Source: Gracilaria vermiculophylla (Eukaryota; Rhodophyta; Florideophyceae; Gracilariales; Gracilariaceae). Taken from it: 64,000 nucleotides of DNA. A model generated the notes under the pieces. It did no database searches and was not told where the DNA came from. It saw only the letters and a list, made by a program, of their open reading frames with translations. Both the position numbers and the translations under genes were made by a program. Of the stretch, positions 1 to 10,049 are shown one piece after another; positions within the stretch are counted from its first letter, which is position 1; every line of letters starts with the position of its first letter. Where the stretch lies: the NCBI GenBank assembly GCA_019155205.2, contig JAHNZQ020000308.1, positions 4,514,642 to 4,578,641 of the forward strand, read 5' to 3'.

Positions 1-205
1 CGGCTTAGAAACCTGCGTGAATAGACAAGAGACTCCAACCGGAAAATGTAGAAGAAGACTCAAGGGTGCTTGTCTTTACTTCCCCAGAGGTGGAGCTCAA
101 CCAGCAGCTTAAATATCTAGCCGGGAGTCCGCCTCAGCAGGTCCCACTACTGTGCTAATTACCTGCATAAAATATCTAAAATAAATAATAAATTCTACGG
201 TACCT
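1..205 (-). repeat. Ty3/gypsy LTR fragment, cut by window edge
   Basis: The sequence matches the LTRs at 2521-3067 and 12480-13032, including the shared GGCTTAGAAACCTG start and the AAATAAATAATAAATTCTA stretch. Similarity stops near 205, where the reverse-transcriptase remnant of another element begins, so this end is truncated rather than a clean LTR terminus. The other half lies outside the window. Confidence 0.75.
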
Positions 206-2223
206 TCCGTTTTGGCGCCAAGCGGCGCACAAGCCTACTTGGACGTTGGGTTTGAGTACGCGAGGCCATGACGGACTAGATGGCTCACAAAGTCATGAAA
301 TAACTCTCCTTCCTCCTGCGAATACCGGCGGAGGTGGACCTTGACGGTCCTTGCGTTCTTGCGCAGCCCGATCTTGAGCGAAGGCAAGCGTGCCGGCGGT
401 CGGGATGAGAAGGGCGTACGGAAGATATCGATGTGGTTGGTCAACAGCTTCGAGAGCTTGGGACGATTGGCTTCGGAGGTCCTGCCTTGTGGGCGGCTGT
501 CTGCATATCGTCCACTTTAGTCCTGATTTACTCGTGCTGGTCCGTTTCAGTGCGACCCAGTAGTGCAGGATCCGGCATCGGGTCCTCTTCTGCGCGTGCA
601 CGGAAGTAGTTGACATTCAGTCGGTCGTGGTCCACCATACGCATGTCCACCATAGGCGGGCCGTCCACATGGTCGTTGTCCCCATGGTTGAGGGGAGCTA
701 CAATGATGCGGCTGACGCGCCCATCTTTGGCCTATGGAAGGGCTTCCGGGCTGCAGTCGGTACCGTCGAGAGTCGCCGCACGGTTCTCGAGTAGAGCTCG
801 CATTTCCACACGGAGGTGGAGTGCAACCGGACGGCCGATAAGTATGTCCTCAAAGGCCACTGTGTCGTCAGCGACACGAAAACGTATATTCTTGAGCGCC
901 AGATGGCCAGAGTTACGTTGTAGTACTGTGAACGGAACGTACCACGCCCTCAAAACCTTATACAATTGCGGCTGTTCTTCTTGGACAGTGCGACTTCATC
1001 ACTGACGGTGTCGATGACGTCGATTATGCCGATGCCCATGAGAACCGTCCTTTCGGCCAAGGCTGTCGACGCGAGACTTTTGTCTCTGCGGTCGTCGCAA
1101 CGGCCAGTTATGTCGAGGCTCGCCTTGTTGTCCGAAACGGTCATGATGCACGACAATGAGTCATCGACCATGTTGGCGTTACCTGCGTCTTTACGAAGGA
1201 GGCTGACGCTTTTGTATGTATAAGATGCTGCGTCACCTGCCAAAGAGACTTGAATCCTTGTAGACCGTGCCGGGCAATCGCTTGCTCGAATGGCACCCAG
1301 ATTGTCTTTTAAGTCTTTTTTCTCCTTCGCAGACGAGTGTTCGCAATTGTCAATCCAATGTATTCGCTTCTTTCCCTCGCAGGGCTTGAATGGGCAACGC
1401 GAAGGTGGGGCCCTCTTGTTGCCGTGGTTCTTTGAGGTCTTGTATGAATACTTGTTGTCAGGCTTCGTCTTTGAACAGTTGCGTATTAAACCGCCGCCCG
1501 TGTTGGACTGGCGGCCACGAGGGCTTCCATTGTCGAGTTTTTCGAAGGCCAATGAAAGATCAAGTGCATGTCTCATAAATCCTTTAGAGTCGTCCTTGAT
1601 ATTCGTCTTTGAGAACGACAGGTCTTGCCCATGTCGGATCTTAAGTTGTACCGGCTTGACGGCTGAGAAGATATGGCGTGCAGCCGACTTTTAGTTGTTG
1701 TCGATCACCCAGGCCATGCCTTGCTCACGGATCAATGATTTGTAATCCATGAAGAGTAACTTCATGCGGCGCAATGCGTACTTGAAGCGCATGTCCATGC
1801 GCACGTGCTTTTGCGCCATAGCGCTGAGATCCGACTCGTTCACGGGTGTGGCCAAGTCGACAGCCTCCTTCTCTAGAAAGCCGCAAAGTTGGTTGTCTTC
1901 CAGGTATCTGCTGTTTTCGCCAGCCTTCAATCATCCTGAGATCCACTGATGACCCGAGCTGTTTTGCATTAACACAAAGGACGAGAGCAACAGGGCAGAT
2001 AGGCACAAACGTCGTTGAGCCTTCTTGAACAAGCTGCGATGCGCGGACATTCAGCTCGCGACAATACGCGTCGTACTTGCGCAGAATCACGCTGATCAAC
2101 CTCATAATCGAGGCGTGCGAGAAACGGCTGTGAGGAAGCCATCATGACTTGACGGACTTTCGCCGAGCCACTTACACCCGTGCCAGTAAGGGCGGCTGAA
2201 GACAAAGACGATGTGTCTGCCAT
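206..2223 (-). pseudogene. Decayed LTR-retroelement: gag, protease, start of RT
   Basis: Reading the minus strand from an ATG at 2223, several frames give a gag-like N-terminus and then a zinc-knuckle-like stretch (CPFKPCEGKKRIHWIDNC, near 1430-1485). A retropepsin-like region follows, with GRCDDRRDKSLAS and further on ILIGRPVALHL. Next comes the segment that precedes RT in Ty3-type pol (LRKNARTVKVHLRRYSQ, then NPTSK near 240), where the expected Trp codon is TAG. The frame is broken repeatedly and RT is cut off near 206 by the flanking LTR. Codon content and motifs differ from elements A and B, so this is another, older family. The 2224-2520 stretch beyond its ATG is AT-rich, with nothing else recognised. 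Confidence 0.6.
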
Positions 2224-2520
2224 GGTTAAATCCTTTGAGAAATAGTCGTATAAACTAAAATACCTTCATAATGTATTTTAGCCGGTATAAGCGGGTCTAA
2301 AGGCAGTGAATGGAAATTTTTAGAAAGATCAGTCGGTAATAATATCTAGCCTGTGCCCTATGGTTTCTAGAGTTTCATGCATAAAATGTTACAAAAAGGA
2401 CGGATAATGTTTGCTTCTATGCCGTTTTCAATCTTTCGTGAACTTATTGTAGAGCAACTCCCTCTGCAGAGATTTTTGGTGGCACTTTGTCTATTTGCCG
2501 GATTCCGGTTAGGCCGTATA

Positions 2521-3067
2521 TGTGGTACTGTCAGCCCTCCTCTCGAGGTAATAAAGCACAACGTCCGTTAGGAGTTTTTGTTGACTCCAAAGGTGCGTGT
2601 TCCTAAAGACTATCTCCGGTATCCACTGTCGCAAGCCGGGGGAATTCCAAAAGGTGATCCGCAAACACCAAGCGGAGGGGTAGGTTCCCTGGGCGGACAA
2701 TGCTCCTACAGGCGCTGCTATGATGCGACCTGGGGATCGGTGGCATAGAAACCTGAGGATGATCGACGAGAGTCTCCCACCGGAAAAATAGATGAAGGCT
2801 CAAGAGTGCTTGCCTTTACTTCCCCAGAGGTGGATCTCGGGTTGAATTCCAAGCCGGGAGCCCGCCTCGGGAGGTCTCACTATTGTACTAACTACCTGCA
2901 TAGATTAACTAAAATAAATAAGAATTCTACCGTCACTTAAGGATACTGTAGCGCACGTTGGCGGAATTTTGCACCCCGTGGCTTAGCTAATAAAATACGA
3001 GCCCTCCTTAGGAGTATTACACCATAAGGCCACACCACCATACTTCCTTAGAAGCCACTGTACTACA
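2521..3067 (-). repeat. 3' LTR of Ty3 element A
   Basis: On the plus strand it runs from TGTGGTACTG to CACTGTACTACA and aligns along its length with 12480-13032, 17946-18500 and 28354-28903. It carries the shared AT-rich AAATAAATAAGAATTCTAC stretch, a likely TATA-like or polyadenylation zone, and the family motif CCTTAGG. Confidence 0.92.
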
Positions 3068-3084
3068 TACCCCCTTTCCTAAAT
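3068..3084 (-). promoter_or_regulatory. 3' polypurine tract of Ty3 element A
   Basis: On the minus strand the sequence just before the 3' LTR reads ATTTAGGAAAGGGGGTA. In LTR retroelements this purine run primes plus-strand DNA synthesis. The core TTTAGGAAAGGGGG recurs inside the element at 5883-5903 and 9982-9999. Confidence 0.85.
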
Positions 3085-3785
3085 TGCACCACGTCTTCGA
3101 GGTGCATCTTCCTATTCCTTGATCCCTGGGGTAACTCCTATTGGTTTTGAGGCAAGTGCGGTCTCCGGCGGTTAGCCCGATCTCTCCTTCAGGCGTTCCT
3201 TACTTTCTCCATACTCCTGCGCGGCGTGTTGCCGCAGGCTCGCGTTTCACTCCTTGTGGCGTTCGTGGGCTCTGCTTTTCTTTCATCCGGCGGCGTCTGC
3301 TCCTTCTAGGTGTTTCCCGTTGGTGCTGTTGCGCAAGTCGGAAACGCGAATATCTGCGCCTTCCGTGTTCCGTGCGTGGTGCACGCGCGCAACCTCCGTG
3401 GACGGAGCGTGGGTCAGTTCCGAGGGAATACCGAGCCCTCGGAGGCGCTCGCCACTCCGACTCCTTAGATGCTAATTTATTTGGCAACACCCGCTTCTTC
3501 GTATTCGCTCATCCAGTCTCCATGAAGGTGACGGACTCATAATTTTCTCGTCCGCACCTCCGTCGCTCTCCGTTGGATATGAGCGCGCGCCCCGCGGTGG
3601 GGCTCCATAACCCGCCTGATTCCTGTCTCCCGGATTCTTCTCGAATTCCTCGATGGCGGCTTGACACGTCTCCCTCCGCGGTGGTGCATATAACTTCAAA
3701 TTGATCCCCGAGTGGTGTCAGGTCTCACTCATTAGGTGCTATTACGTGTTCGGTCGCTATCCACTCTGCTTCGTACGCCTTCGAA
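3085..3785 (+). other. Leader region upstream of the antisense ORF (element A)
   Basis: Between the polypurine tract and the conserved Met of the plus-strand ORF there are about 700 bases. They are partly open in the plus direction (for example 3141-3542) but not conserved as one protein with element B. A segment near 3190-3270 (minus: GCCACAAGGAGTGAAACGCG) is also found at the 3' end of element B. It may hold the promoter and 5' leader of the antisense ORF; no promoter motif can be assigned with confidence. Confidence 0.4.
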
Positions 3786-5670
3786 ATGTCTTTTCCGACT
3801 CCGGCGCCTACATCCCCTTCAAATCCTGAGGTGTATCACACCTCGACTGGAGCACCGTTCCGTCCAGGAGAACACTTCGATCATCGCGCCACGCGGTTGT
3901 TTGTCCCGTTCCACGATAGGCGCGTGAGTCTTCCCTGTCCCGTGAAGGATTACATTCACCATTTTGGTCCGTACCTTCAGGCGATGCAATTCCGCGTCGT
4001 CCCGGAGATTGCGTGGAACGACCAGAAGCGGAATCGCAACGACGCATACCACGCCCATTGGCTTCATACTCCGGTACATGGTGACAATGCTTCAACAACG
4101 GTAGGACACTGCGACACTCCATACCTGAGGTGCGCTGGAGGACGAGAGATCCAATCGCGACCCCAGGTCCTACTCCACAAGGAGAGCTCGCACCAGAGAA
4201 CGGGGCGAACAAGAAGCATTGCCGATGGACGCTCCGCCCTTGCGGTGTTGCCCTTCGATCCCCCCTACGACCGCCTGTACTGGCTCAATCGGAATCGATG
4301 GGGGACGCACCTCGCAGACGAAACTCGCGTACGAACCGCATTCGGGTACTTGTACGGATGGCATAACACGGAATTCCATGATATGTCCTCCGGGCACCGT
4401 CCGAAGTACTCCCTTAAGGTGAACGACTTCTGGAGGGACCACCGGGTTTCCCCGCATCTCTGCGTGGCGACGCCCATCACCTTCGCGTACCATACCTTCG
4501 AGGTTCTGAATTCCCATGATTCCTTAGGGCGGTTCGTCATGCTGGTCGCCTCGACAGAGTTTGCGGTCGGCACCCTGATGGCGTATCTCCAAGCGGCGGA
4601 CGAAGGCGTAACCTCCTACACTCGATGCCACGACGGCCATTTCTACTGGGACTCGTCTTATCAGCCGACCGCCGGACGTTTGCTCCCTTTGTCGGCGTCC
4701 AGTATCCCGGTCCTGCGCTCTTTTTGCATCCAAAACCTTATTATTAACACCGCATGAAATTGAATCCGAGGCGAAGACACTGCTGGATTACAACTTCCAG
4801 GTGGCGTGGAATGAAACGCCGGGCTTCTTTTGGTACGACTACGGCGAAGACAAGTTCCACCCTATCGTGAGGAGTCCTAATGGAGACGATGACAGGCGAG
4901 CATACCCTGACCTTTCCCGTCTGGCGCCTTCTCTGGTTTTTCAGGTTCCACGGCTCCGAGTACCCGACTACGACCCTTTGATGGAGGGCCTGGCACATGA
5001 TACGCCCCGTCGGCTACCGACTCCGTCCCAGGAAATGGGCGCACCTCCTGAGGTGATGACTCCGCGGCCTGCCGCAGTGCCGAGTGCTCCCGCAGCGGTA
5101 GCCGCCGTGTACCCTATGGAAGAGGATGAGATTGCTCCCGTCCAGGTGCCTTCAGCCTTTGTGGTGCAACCCTGATTTCGGAGCCTCCCTTCGCCTGTTC
5201 TTCGGCCTCGCCTGCGGAGCGTTCCAGTTCCCGCATCGCCGTCACCTCCGGTGTCACAGACTCCGTCCTTTGCTTTGCCGACGTCCACTGCGGAACCTGC
5301 GAAATCCCATCGGGTAGCCCCTGTCCCACCTGGTCCGCTTTCCGCGGCTCCTTCCGCGGTGGTTGTTCCTCCGTCAAAGAAGGTGGCTGCTTCGGGTTCA
5401 CCGTCGAGCAGAGTTTCCTCTGGGGCTCTGGAAGCTGCCTTCCAGGCATTGGTGCAAGCATGCCTGGGGACGAGCCGTTCTGCTCCGGCTTCTCCAGTAG
5501 AGGCTTTGCGCAAGGCGCGTGCTTGGGTCTTTGAGCTCCACAAGGCCCGGGCAGACCGAGCCTCGATGGCGCCCTTCAAGGAAAGCCTTTCTGAGTTCTT
5601 CGATAGCGAAGCGCTTACGGCAAAAGCGCGCCTCGAAGCGAAGTATTCAACGCGATTCGGAGGGCTGTAG
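3786..5670 (+). pseudogene. Antisense accessory ORF of the Ty3 family, broken copy A
   Basis: This long ORF runs opposite to gag-pol between integrase and the 3' LTR. It starts at a Met whose position is shared by copies A (MSFPTPAPTSPSN), B and C. The first part (3786-4757, 323 aa) has conserved blocks such as GEHFDHRAT, DYIHHFG, YDRLYWLNRNRWGTHLADET and STEFAVGTLMAYL. After a frameshift the reading continues at 4801-5175 (LRVPDYDPLMEGLAHD) into a Pro/Ala/Val-rich low-complexity part. It ends in a helical segment, SGALEAAFQALVQACL to KARLEAKYSTRF. The intact protein would be roughly 600 residues. I recognise no known domain, signal peptide or membrane segment. Antisense ORFs near the 3' LTR are known in a few plant Ty3 elements such as Grande; no relation is implied. 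The function is unknown. Confidence 0.7.
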
Positions 5671-5882
5671 GGGATATAACCCTGGCGAATAACAGATCCT
5701 TCGGATGGAGCAGAGGCTCCATGAAAGGTAGTTCCAATATGAGTAGGGCGTGCCTGGGTGCTCAGTGACACGAATTGCCGCCGTGGAAGTATGCGGAAAG
5801 TGAGCAACGGCATCCTGGAGGCGAAAAAGATAAGTCCAGGTAGGGGATAGACTGCAAAGACGAAAAACAACTCCCGTTGGGG

Positions 5883-5903
5883 CCCCCCTCCCCCTTTCCT
5901 AAA
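5883..5903 (-). promoter_or_regulatory. Internal polypurine tract copy at end of pol (element A)
   Basis: On the minus strand it reads GTTTAGGAAAGGGGGAGGGG and repeats the core of the 3' polypurine tract. The same tract sits at the matching place in element B (25664-25677). It lies between the chromodomain-like end of pol and the C-terminal end of the antisense ORF. By analogy with central polypurine tracts it could be a second plus-strand primer site, which is inference. Confidence 0.55.
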
Positions 5904-6134
5904 CGAAAGCGCCCATGTGGAAAGGCGTTTCCGCACCAGATTGGCGTGGTATCGCCTGAGGAAGTTCTCCGGGATATGTTCCGGAGGTGATTCCGTTTCA
6001 TCCTTCGAGGTGTATACATACCATCGGACGCCGTACAGTATTTCTTCAGGGGTTTGTCGGGGGGAGACGATATGGTTCATCGTGTAGAGCACGTCACCTT
6101 CAGGGGTCAGGATGGCATCTGGGGCCTCCAGCAA
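5904..6134 (-). pseudogene. Chromodomain-like C-terminus of Ty3 integrase (element A)
   Basis: The minus strand encodes EAPDAILTPEGDVLYTMNHI, then a segment resembling the end of a chromodomain: YGVRWYVYTSKDETESPPEH and FLRRYHANL. The YxVxW...Y...W/SxPxxxI...Y spacing resembles the chromodomain carried by integrases of chromoviruses, which guides integration to modified histones. It is separated from the integrase frame by a frameshift near 6140-6225. Element B has a decayed counterpart at 25440-25660. The aromatic-cage assignment is tentative. Confidence 0.5.
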
Positions 6135-6224
6135 TGTTTCTGCGAGAGCGGTGATGCGCTTCCCCTTATCCAGCGGTGTCGTCCCTCCTGATGTGGTCGT
6201 ATGAGGTAGCTTCGCGCGTTGTCC

Positions 6225-7405
6225 TTAAGGTGAGGTGGCGGACATTCTTGAGACGCTGAGTGTTGGGACTCTGGTCACGCTATCACAGGAGACGATGTCT
6301 CTGAGCCCGTTTACCTCGATGGTGACAGTATCCCTATAGGTGGATAGGACTTTGTAGGGCCCTGAGGTGGTCGGCGCTAACTTGTGCGTGACGTCCTGCG
6401 GTTCCTCGGATGTTTCTTCGGGTTTGTCGAGAAAATCCTCGTCGCCTTCCTTTCGGTGAGTGCCTTCCATCACTTTTTGGTCGAAGTCTTGCTTGTATCT
6501 CTTCTGCGAGGCGTTGAGTCTCTCCATTACGAGGGAGAGTGCATTCTCATACTGCCTTAGGATGGAGCATTTGGCTTGCGCCGCTGATGGCGCCTGTGGC
6601 TCATCCGCCGTGTGCGCCGTGGCACGTGCCGCAATGATGGCACTTGGCGGGATGCGCGAGAGCGCCAGATTAAAAGGAGCAGTCCCCGTGGAGCAATGCA
6701 CCTGCAGGTTGTATGCATACGTGAGGGGGCCCACATATGCGTCCCATTCCTTCTGGTGGCCCGCGACGTAGTGCTTCAGCCTCGAGGCGATGGTCTTATT
6801 GAACCTTTCCGCCTATCCATTGGTACGGGGGTGACCAGCAGTTGGAAACCAGATTTTCATCCCCAGCATTACAGAGAGGGGCCTGAAGAGCTTTGCCGCG
6901 AACTGGGGGCCATTATTCGTGAGGAGGTACAATAGTATCCCGTAAGGGAAAACCCAATGCTCCAGAAAAGCGACGGCAATCACTGCTGCAGTGGTGCTCC
7001 GGAGGGGGAGGGAACGCGTGATCTTTGAGAAATGATCCGTGATCACGAAGAAAAATCGGTGCCCTCGCTCCGTCTTGGGGAGAGGACCCAAGATGTCCAT
7101 GGCCACAAATTTCAACGGTCCTGAAGGTGGGAACAGAGTGAGCGGCGTCCAGTGTTTCCGTATATTCCCCCTAGCGGCGCCGCAGGAATAGCAATCCCCC
7201 ACTGTTTGGAAGGCGTAATTAGCCATGTTCGGCCAATAGAACTCCTTCCGCATGGTGGAATACATCCGCGATCCGCCGGGGTGCCTGGCGAGGCAAAGAC
7301 AGTGCGAGAGATACAGCACCATCGCCCATAGTTTCGTCGGGACAACTTTTTGGAGAGCGCCATCCAGGGGAGCGCGGCGTACAAGCACGCCGTCCAGGTC
7401 GACAT
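6225..7405 (-). pseudogene. Ty3 integrase, element A
   Basis: The minus-strand frames cover the zinc-binding N-terminus (MRKEFYWPNM, then CYSC) and the rve core. The core has AMDILGPLPKTERGHRF with the first catalytic Asp, then LLTNNGPQFAAKLF, where the expected second catalytic Asp is Asn. The C-terminal part follows (GPLTYAYNLQVHCSTGTAPF to GPYKVLSTYRDTVTIEVNG). Frames shift near 6735-6813, so this cannot give one protein. Integrase normally inserts the cDNA into host DNA; this copy lacks a key residue. It is followed by the chromodomain-like tail. Confidence 0.85.
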
Positions 7406-7412
7406 CGAATGA

Positions 7413-9240
7413 CTATGTTAAACTTCCTACAGTGGCGAGGCACTCTTTGCAGTACGCATCCGTACTTTGCTCCTTCAGGAACGCAACTACAGTGATGGGG
7501 AAAATGTCTTTCTCCTCCTCAACAAGAGCCATCAGCTCAGGGAGTCCACTGTACTTTCCTCCAGGTTCACAGCATTCCAAACTTTCTCCATCGGATATTT
7601 CCTTCCCGTCGGCGTCTTGGATGCCCAGACTTGGAATGTTGTCTTTTAAAGGGGATTTATCTTCCCCATCGGTGGAGATTTGCGAGAGCGCATCCGCTGC
7701 CTGGTGTTTTATGCCAGGACGGTGGAGGATGTCAAACTCGAACCCCAGGAGGCGTAACCTCTCCCTTTCCAGGCAACCGGAAGCATCCGTCAAGGACAGT
7801 ATCGACTTCAGTGGTGCGTGGTCCGTCCTCAAGGTGAAGCGCGCGCCTTCCAGGTAAGGGTGTAAAAACAAATCAGCCCACACGATGGCGAGACATTCGC
7901 GCTCCGAGGTGGAATAATTCCGTTCTGTAGGTGTAAGGCTGCGACTCCACTATCCGATGGGTTGAAGTCCACCTTCCGGTTGCTCCTGTAGGAGGGCACA
8001 TCCGCCCTGATATTTACAGGCGTCAGTGTCCAGCATTATTCGGCCGTGCCCGTTCGGAAGTACCAAGATTGGTGATTCTATTCGTCTCCTCTTCAAGGTA
8101 ACGAAGGCTTCAAACTCCTCATCCGTCAAGATAGCCAATTGCATCGGCTTGTTCTTTTCCAAGAGGCCATTTAATGGCGCCACTATACGGGAGAAATTTG
8201 GTACAAACCTCGGCAAGACGTTACAAAACCCAAGAAAGGAGCGAGTCTCTGTCTGGTTTGTGGGAGGGCAAGCTTCCTTGATGGCGTCCTGAGTTTTCCC
8301 GGAAACCTGTAGGCGGCCGGGAGGCACAACGTGCCCCAGGTAGTACATCGACGACTTGAAAAAGAAACATTTCTCCAGGTTTAAGGTGAGTGCAGCATCC
8401 TTTAGGAGTTGGATCACGTGCTTCACATGAATGAAGTGCTCCTCCACGCTACGGGAGTATATGATGACGTCATCAATATACACCAAGGCGTACTGCCATT
8501 TCACCTTTGACAGGATGATGTCCACCGCTCGTTGGAACGTAGCGGGTGCATTCTTCAACCCGAATGGCATCCTTAGGAATCTGAATATCCCGCAGTGCGA
8601 GGTGAACGTTGTCTTATCCTTATCGGAGTCGTCCATCTCTATCTGCCAGTAGCCGCTATTGGCATCCAGCGTCGAGAAAACAGACGCATCGCCTAAGGAG
8701 TCGATACATTCATCCATCCGGGGTATCGGGTACGAATCACGTACCGCCACCACGTTAAGTTACCTGTAGTCAAAACAGAACCTTAGGGAGCCATCTTTCT
8801 TTTTGAAAAACACCAGCGGGGAGGCCCATTCGGAATTGGAAGGCTCTATAGCGCCCTTCTCGAGCATGCAGTGGACCTCATCGTGTTCAAAGTCGCGCGC
8901 ATGGGGTCCGGCTCCCCTCGGAAGTTGATGTACCGGTTTCGCATCCGGTGTGAGCTGGATCCTGTGTTAGACCAGGCTGACCTGACCAACGCGACCAGAC
9001 CACATATCCTCAAAGACGGATAGCATTTCCACTATCCTATGGTGATAATTTTCGAGTTCATCGCCAATTTGGAGCTTCTCCTGCCAGGTGGCAAGACTCT
9101 CTTCCTCTGGAGTCGAGAAAGTCGCCTCCGCCTCCTTGGTGGCGATAGCATTGCGGTTAGCAAGGTCTTTCGATCGAGGAAGGTGAGCTAGTCCTGCAGG
9201 GGCAGGTATTGCCAGTCCGACAACAATTCCTTTCTAGAGC
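7413..9240 (-). pseudogene. Ty3 reverse transcriptase and RNase H, element A
   Basis: The RT palm is recognisable: MDECIDSLGDASVFSTLDA, SGYWQIEMDD, FLRMPFGLKNAPATFQ, the catalytic ALVYIDDVIIYS and YLGHVV. RNase H follows with LDTDACKYQGGC and FTLRTDHAPLKSILSL. In the N-terminal RT part (8760-9240) the His codon of the CFDYRHLN motif seen in B has become TAA near 8760, and further breaks follow. The domain converts element RNA into DNA. It aligns with 21540-23655 in element B. Confidence 0.88.
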
Positions 9241-9936
9241 CGTATCGGCGACTCTTTGCGGTTAGCGAGCACGACTCTGAAGGGAATGTTCGGTATTACT
9301 TCCATAACACCGTTCGCCATTATGGAGTGCTGCTTCGTCGTCAGGTGTGGACTCCCTGTAGGAATAAAGGCCTGATGCAGAGGTCTGCATCCAGACTTCG
9401 GCCTGAATCCTCGCAGGTATTTCAATGCTCTACACCACTCGGAGCTTATTCGACTGCGTCTTCTTTGGAAGATTACCCACGTGACGCCTGTTGGCGTCCG
9501 GTCCTGGAGATGCGGACATGATACATACAGGGGCGGCGTCATGAAACGTCACCTTCCGCAGGCGTGGGTAGATTGTATGTACATACCGATACACAAAAGA
9601 AGTGCAGAATATACATTGTGCGGCCAATTTAGTCGCCACGAGGAGCCACACTTTTACCTGTTAGGAGCCCTTCCGGAGGTACAAAGGGATCGCGCCGAAG
9701 ATGGTTAGTGCTCGATGCGACGCATCGCGCACCGTAGGGAGCTTGCCAGTCCTCAAGGAGCCGAGAGCAGACCGCGGGAGCACTTCGGCGTGCACCAGAA
9801 TGGGGCCAGCGTCGGTATCGAGGATAGCGCAAACAGTGGTGGAGGCGAGCGGGGAACATCCTATAGAGGCGAATACCTTGTAATTAATATGGCGGAGCGT
9901 GCAAACAGAATCCCGAAAGGTGTCAAATGGGTCCAA
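9241..9936 (-). pseudogene. Ty3 retropepsin region, element A
   Basis: The minus strand reads MDPFDTFRDSVCTLRHINYK, then AILDTDAGPILVHAEVL, the aspartic-protease site. Element B has DTGAG here, so the invariant Gly of D-T-G is Asp in A. Downstream frames match B's linker between protease and RT (for example GVMEVIPNIPFRVVLANRKE, 9234-9542). The protease would cut the Gag-Pol polyprotein; this copy should be inactive. Confidence 0.8.
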
Positions 9937-9981
9937 CGGGATTGGTGGGTCCGCCGATTCTGCGTCGACGGAGCAGACGGC

Positions 9982-9999
9982 CTCTCCCCCTTTCCTAAA
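9982..9999 (-). promoter_or_regulatory. Internal polypurine tract copy at gag-protease junction (A)
   Basis: On the minus strand it reads TTTAGGAAAGGGGGAGAG, the same core as the 3' polypurine tract at 3068-3084. Element B carries it in an identical context at 20980-20993. Confidence 0.55.
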
Positions 10000-10049
10000 G
10001 GCGACCTCTGTGGAGCTGAGGCTCGATGTTAGAGCGCCACGCAGAGCCT

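Noticed and set aside
4968..6134. 388-codon minus-strand open frame in element A
   Set aside because: Only its first part (to about 5883) matches the chromodomain-like end of pol. The rest is the complement of the antisense ORF and is not conserved in the matching frame of element B.
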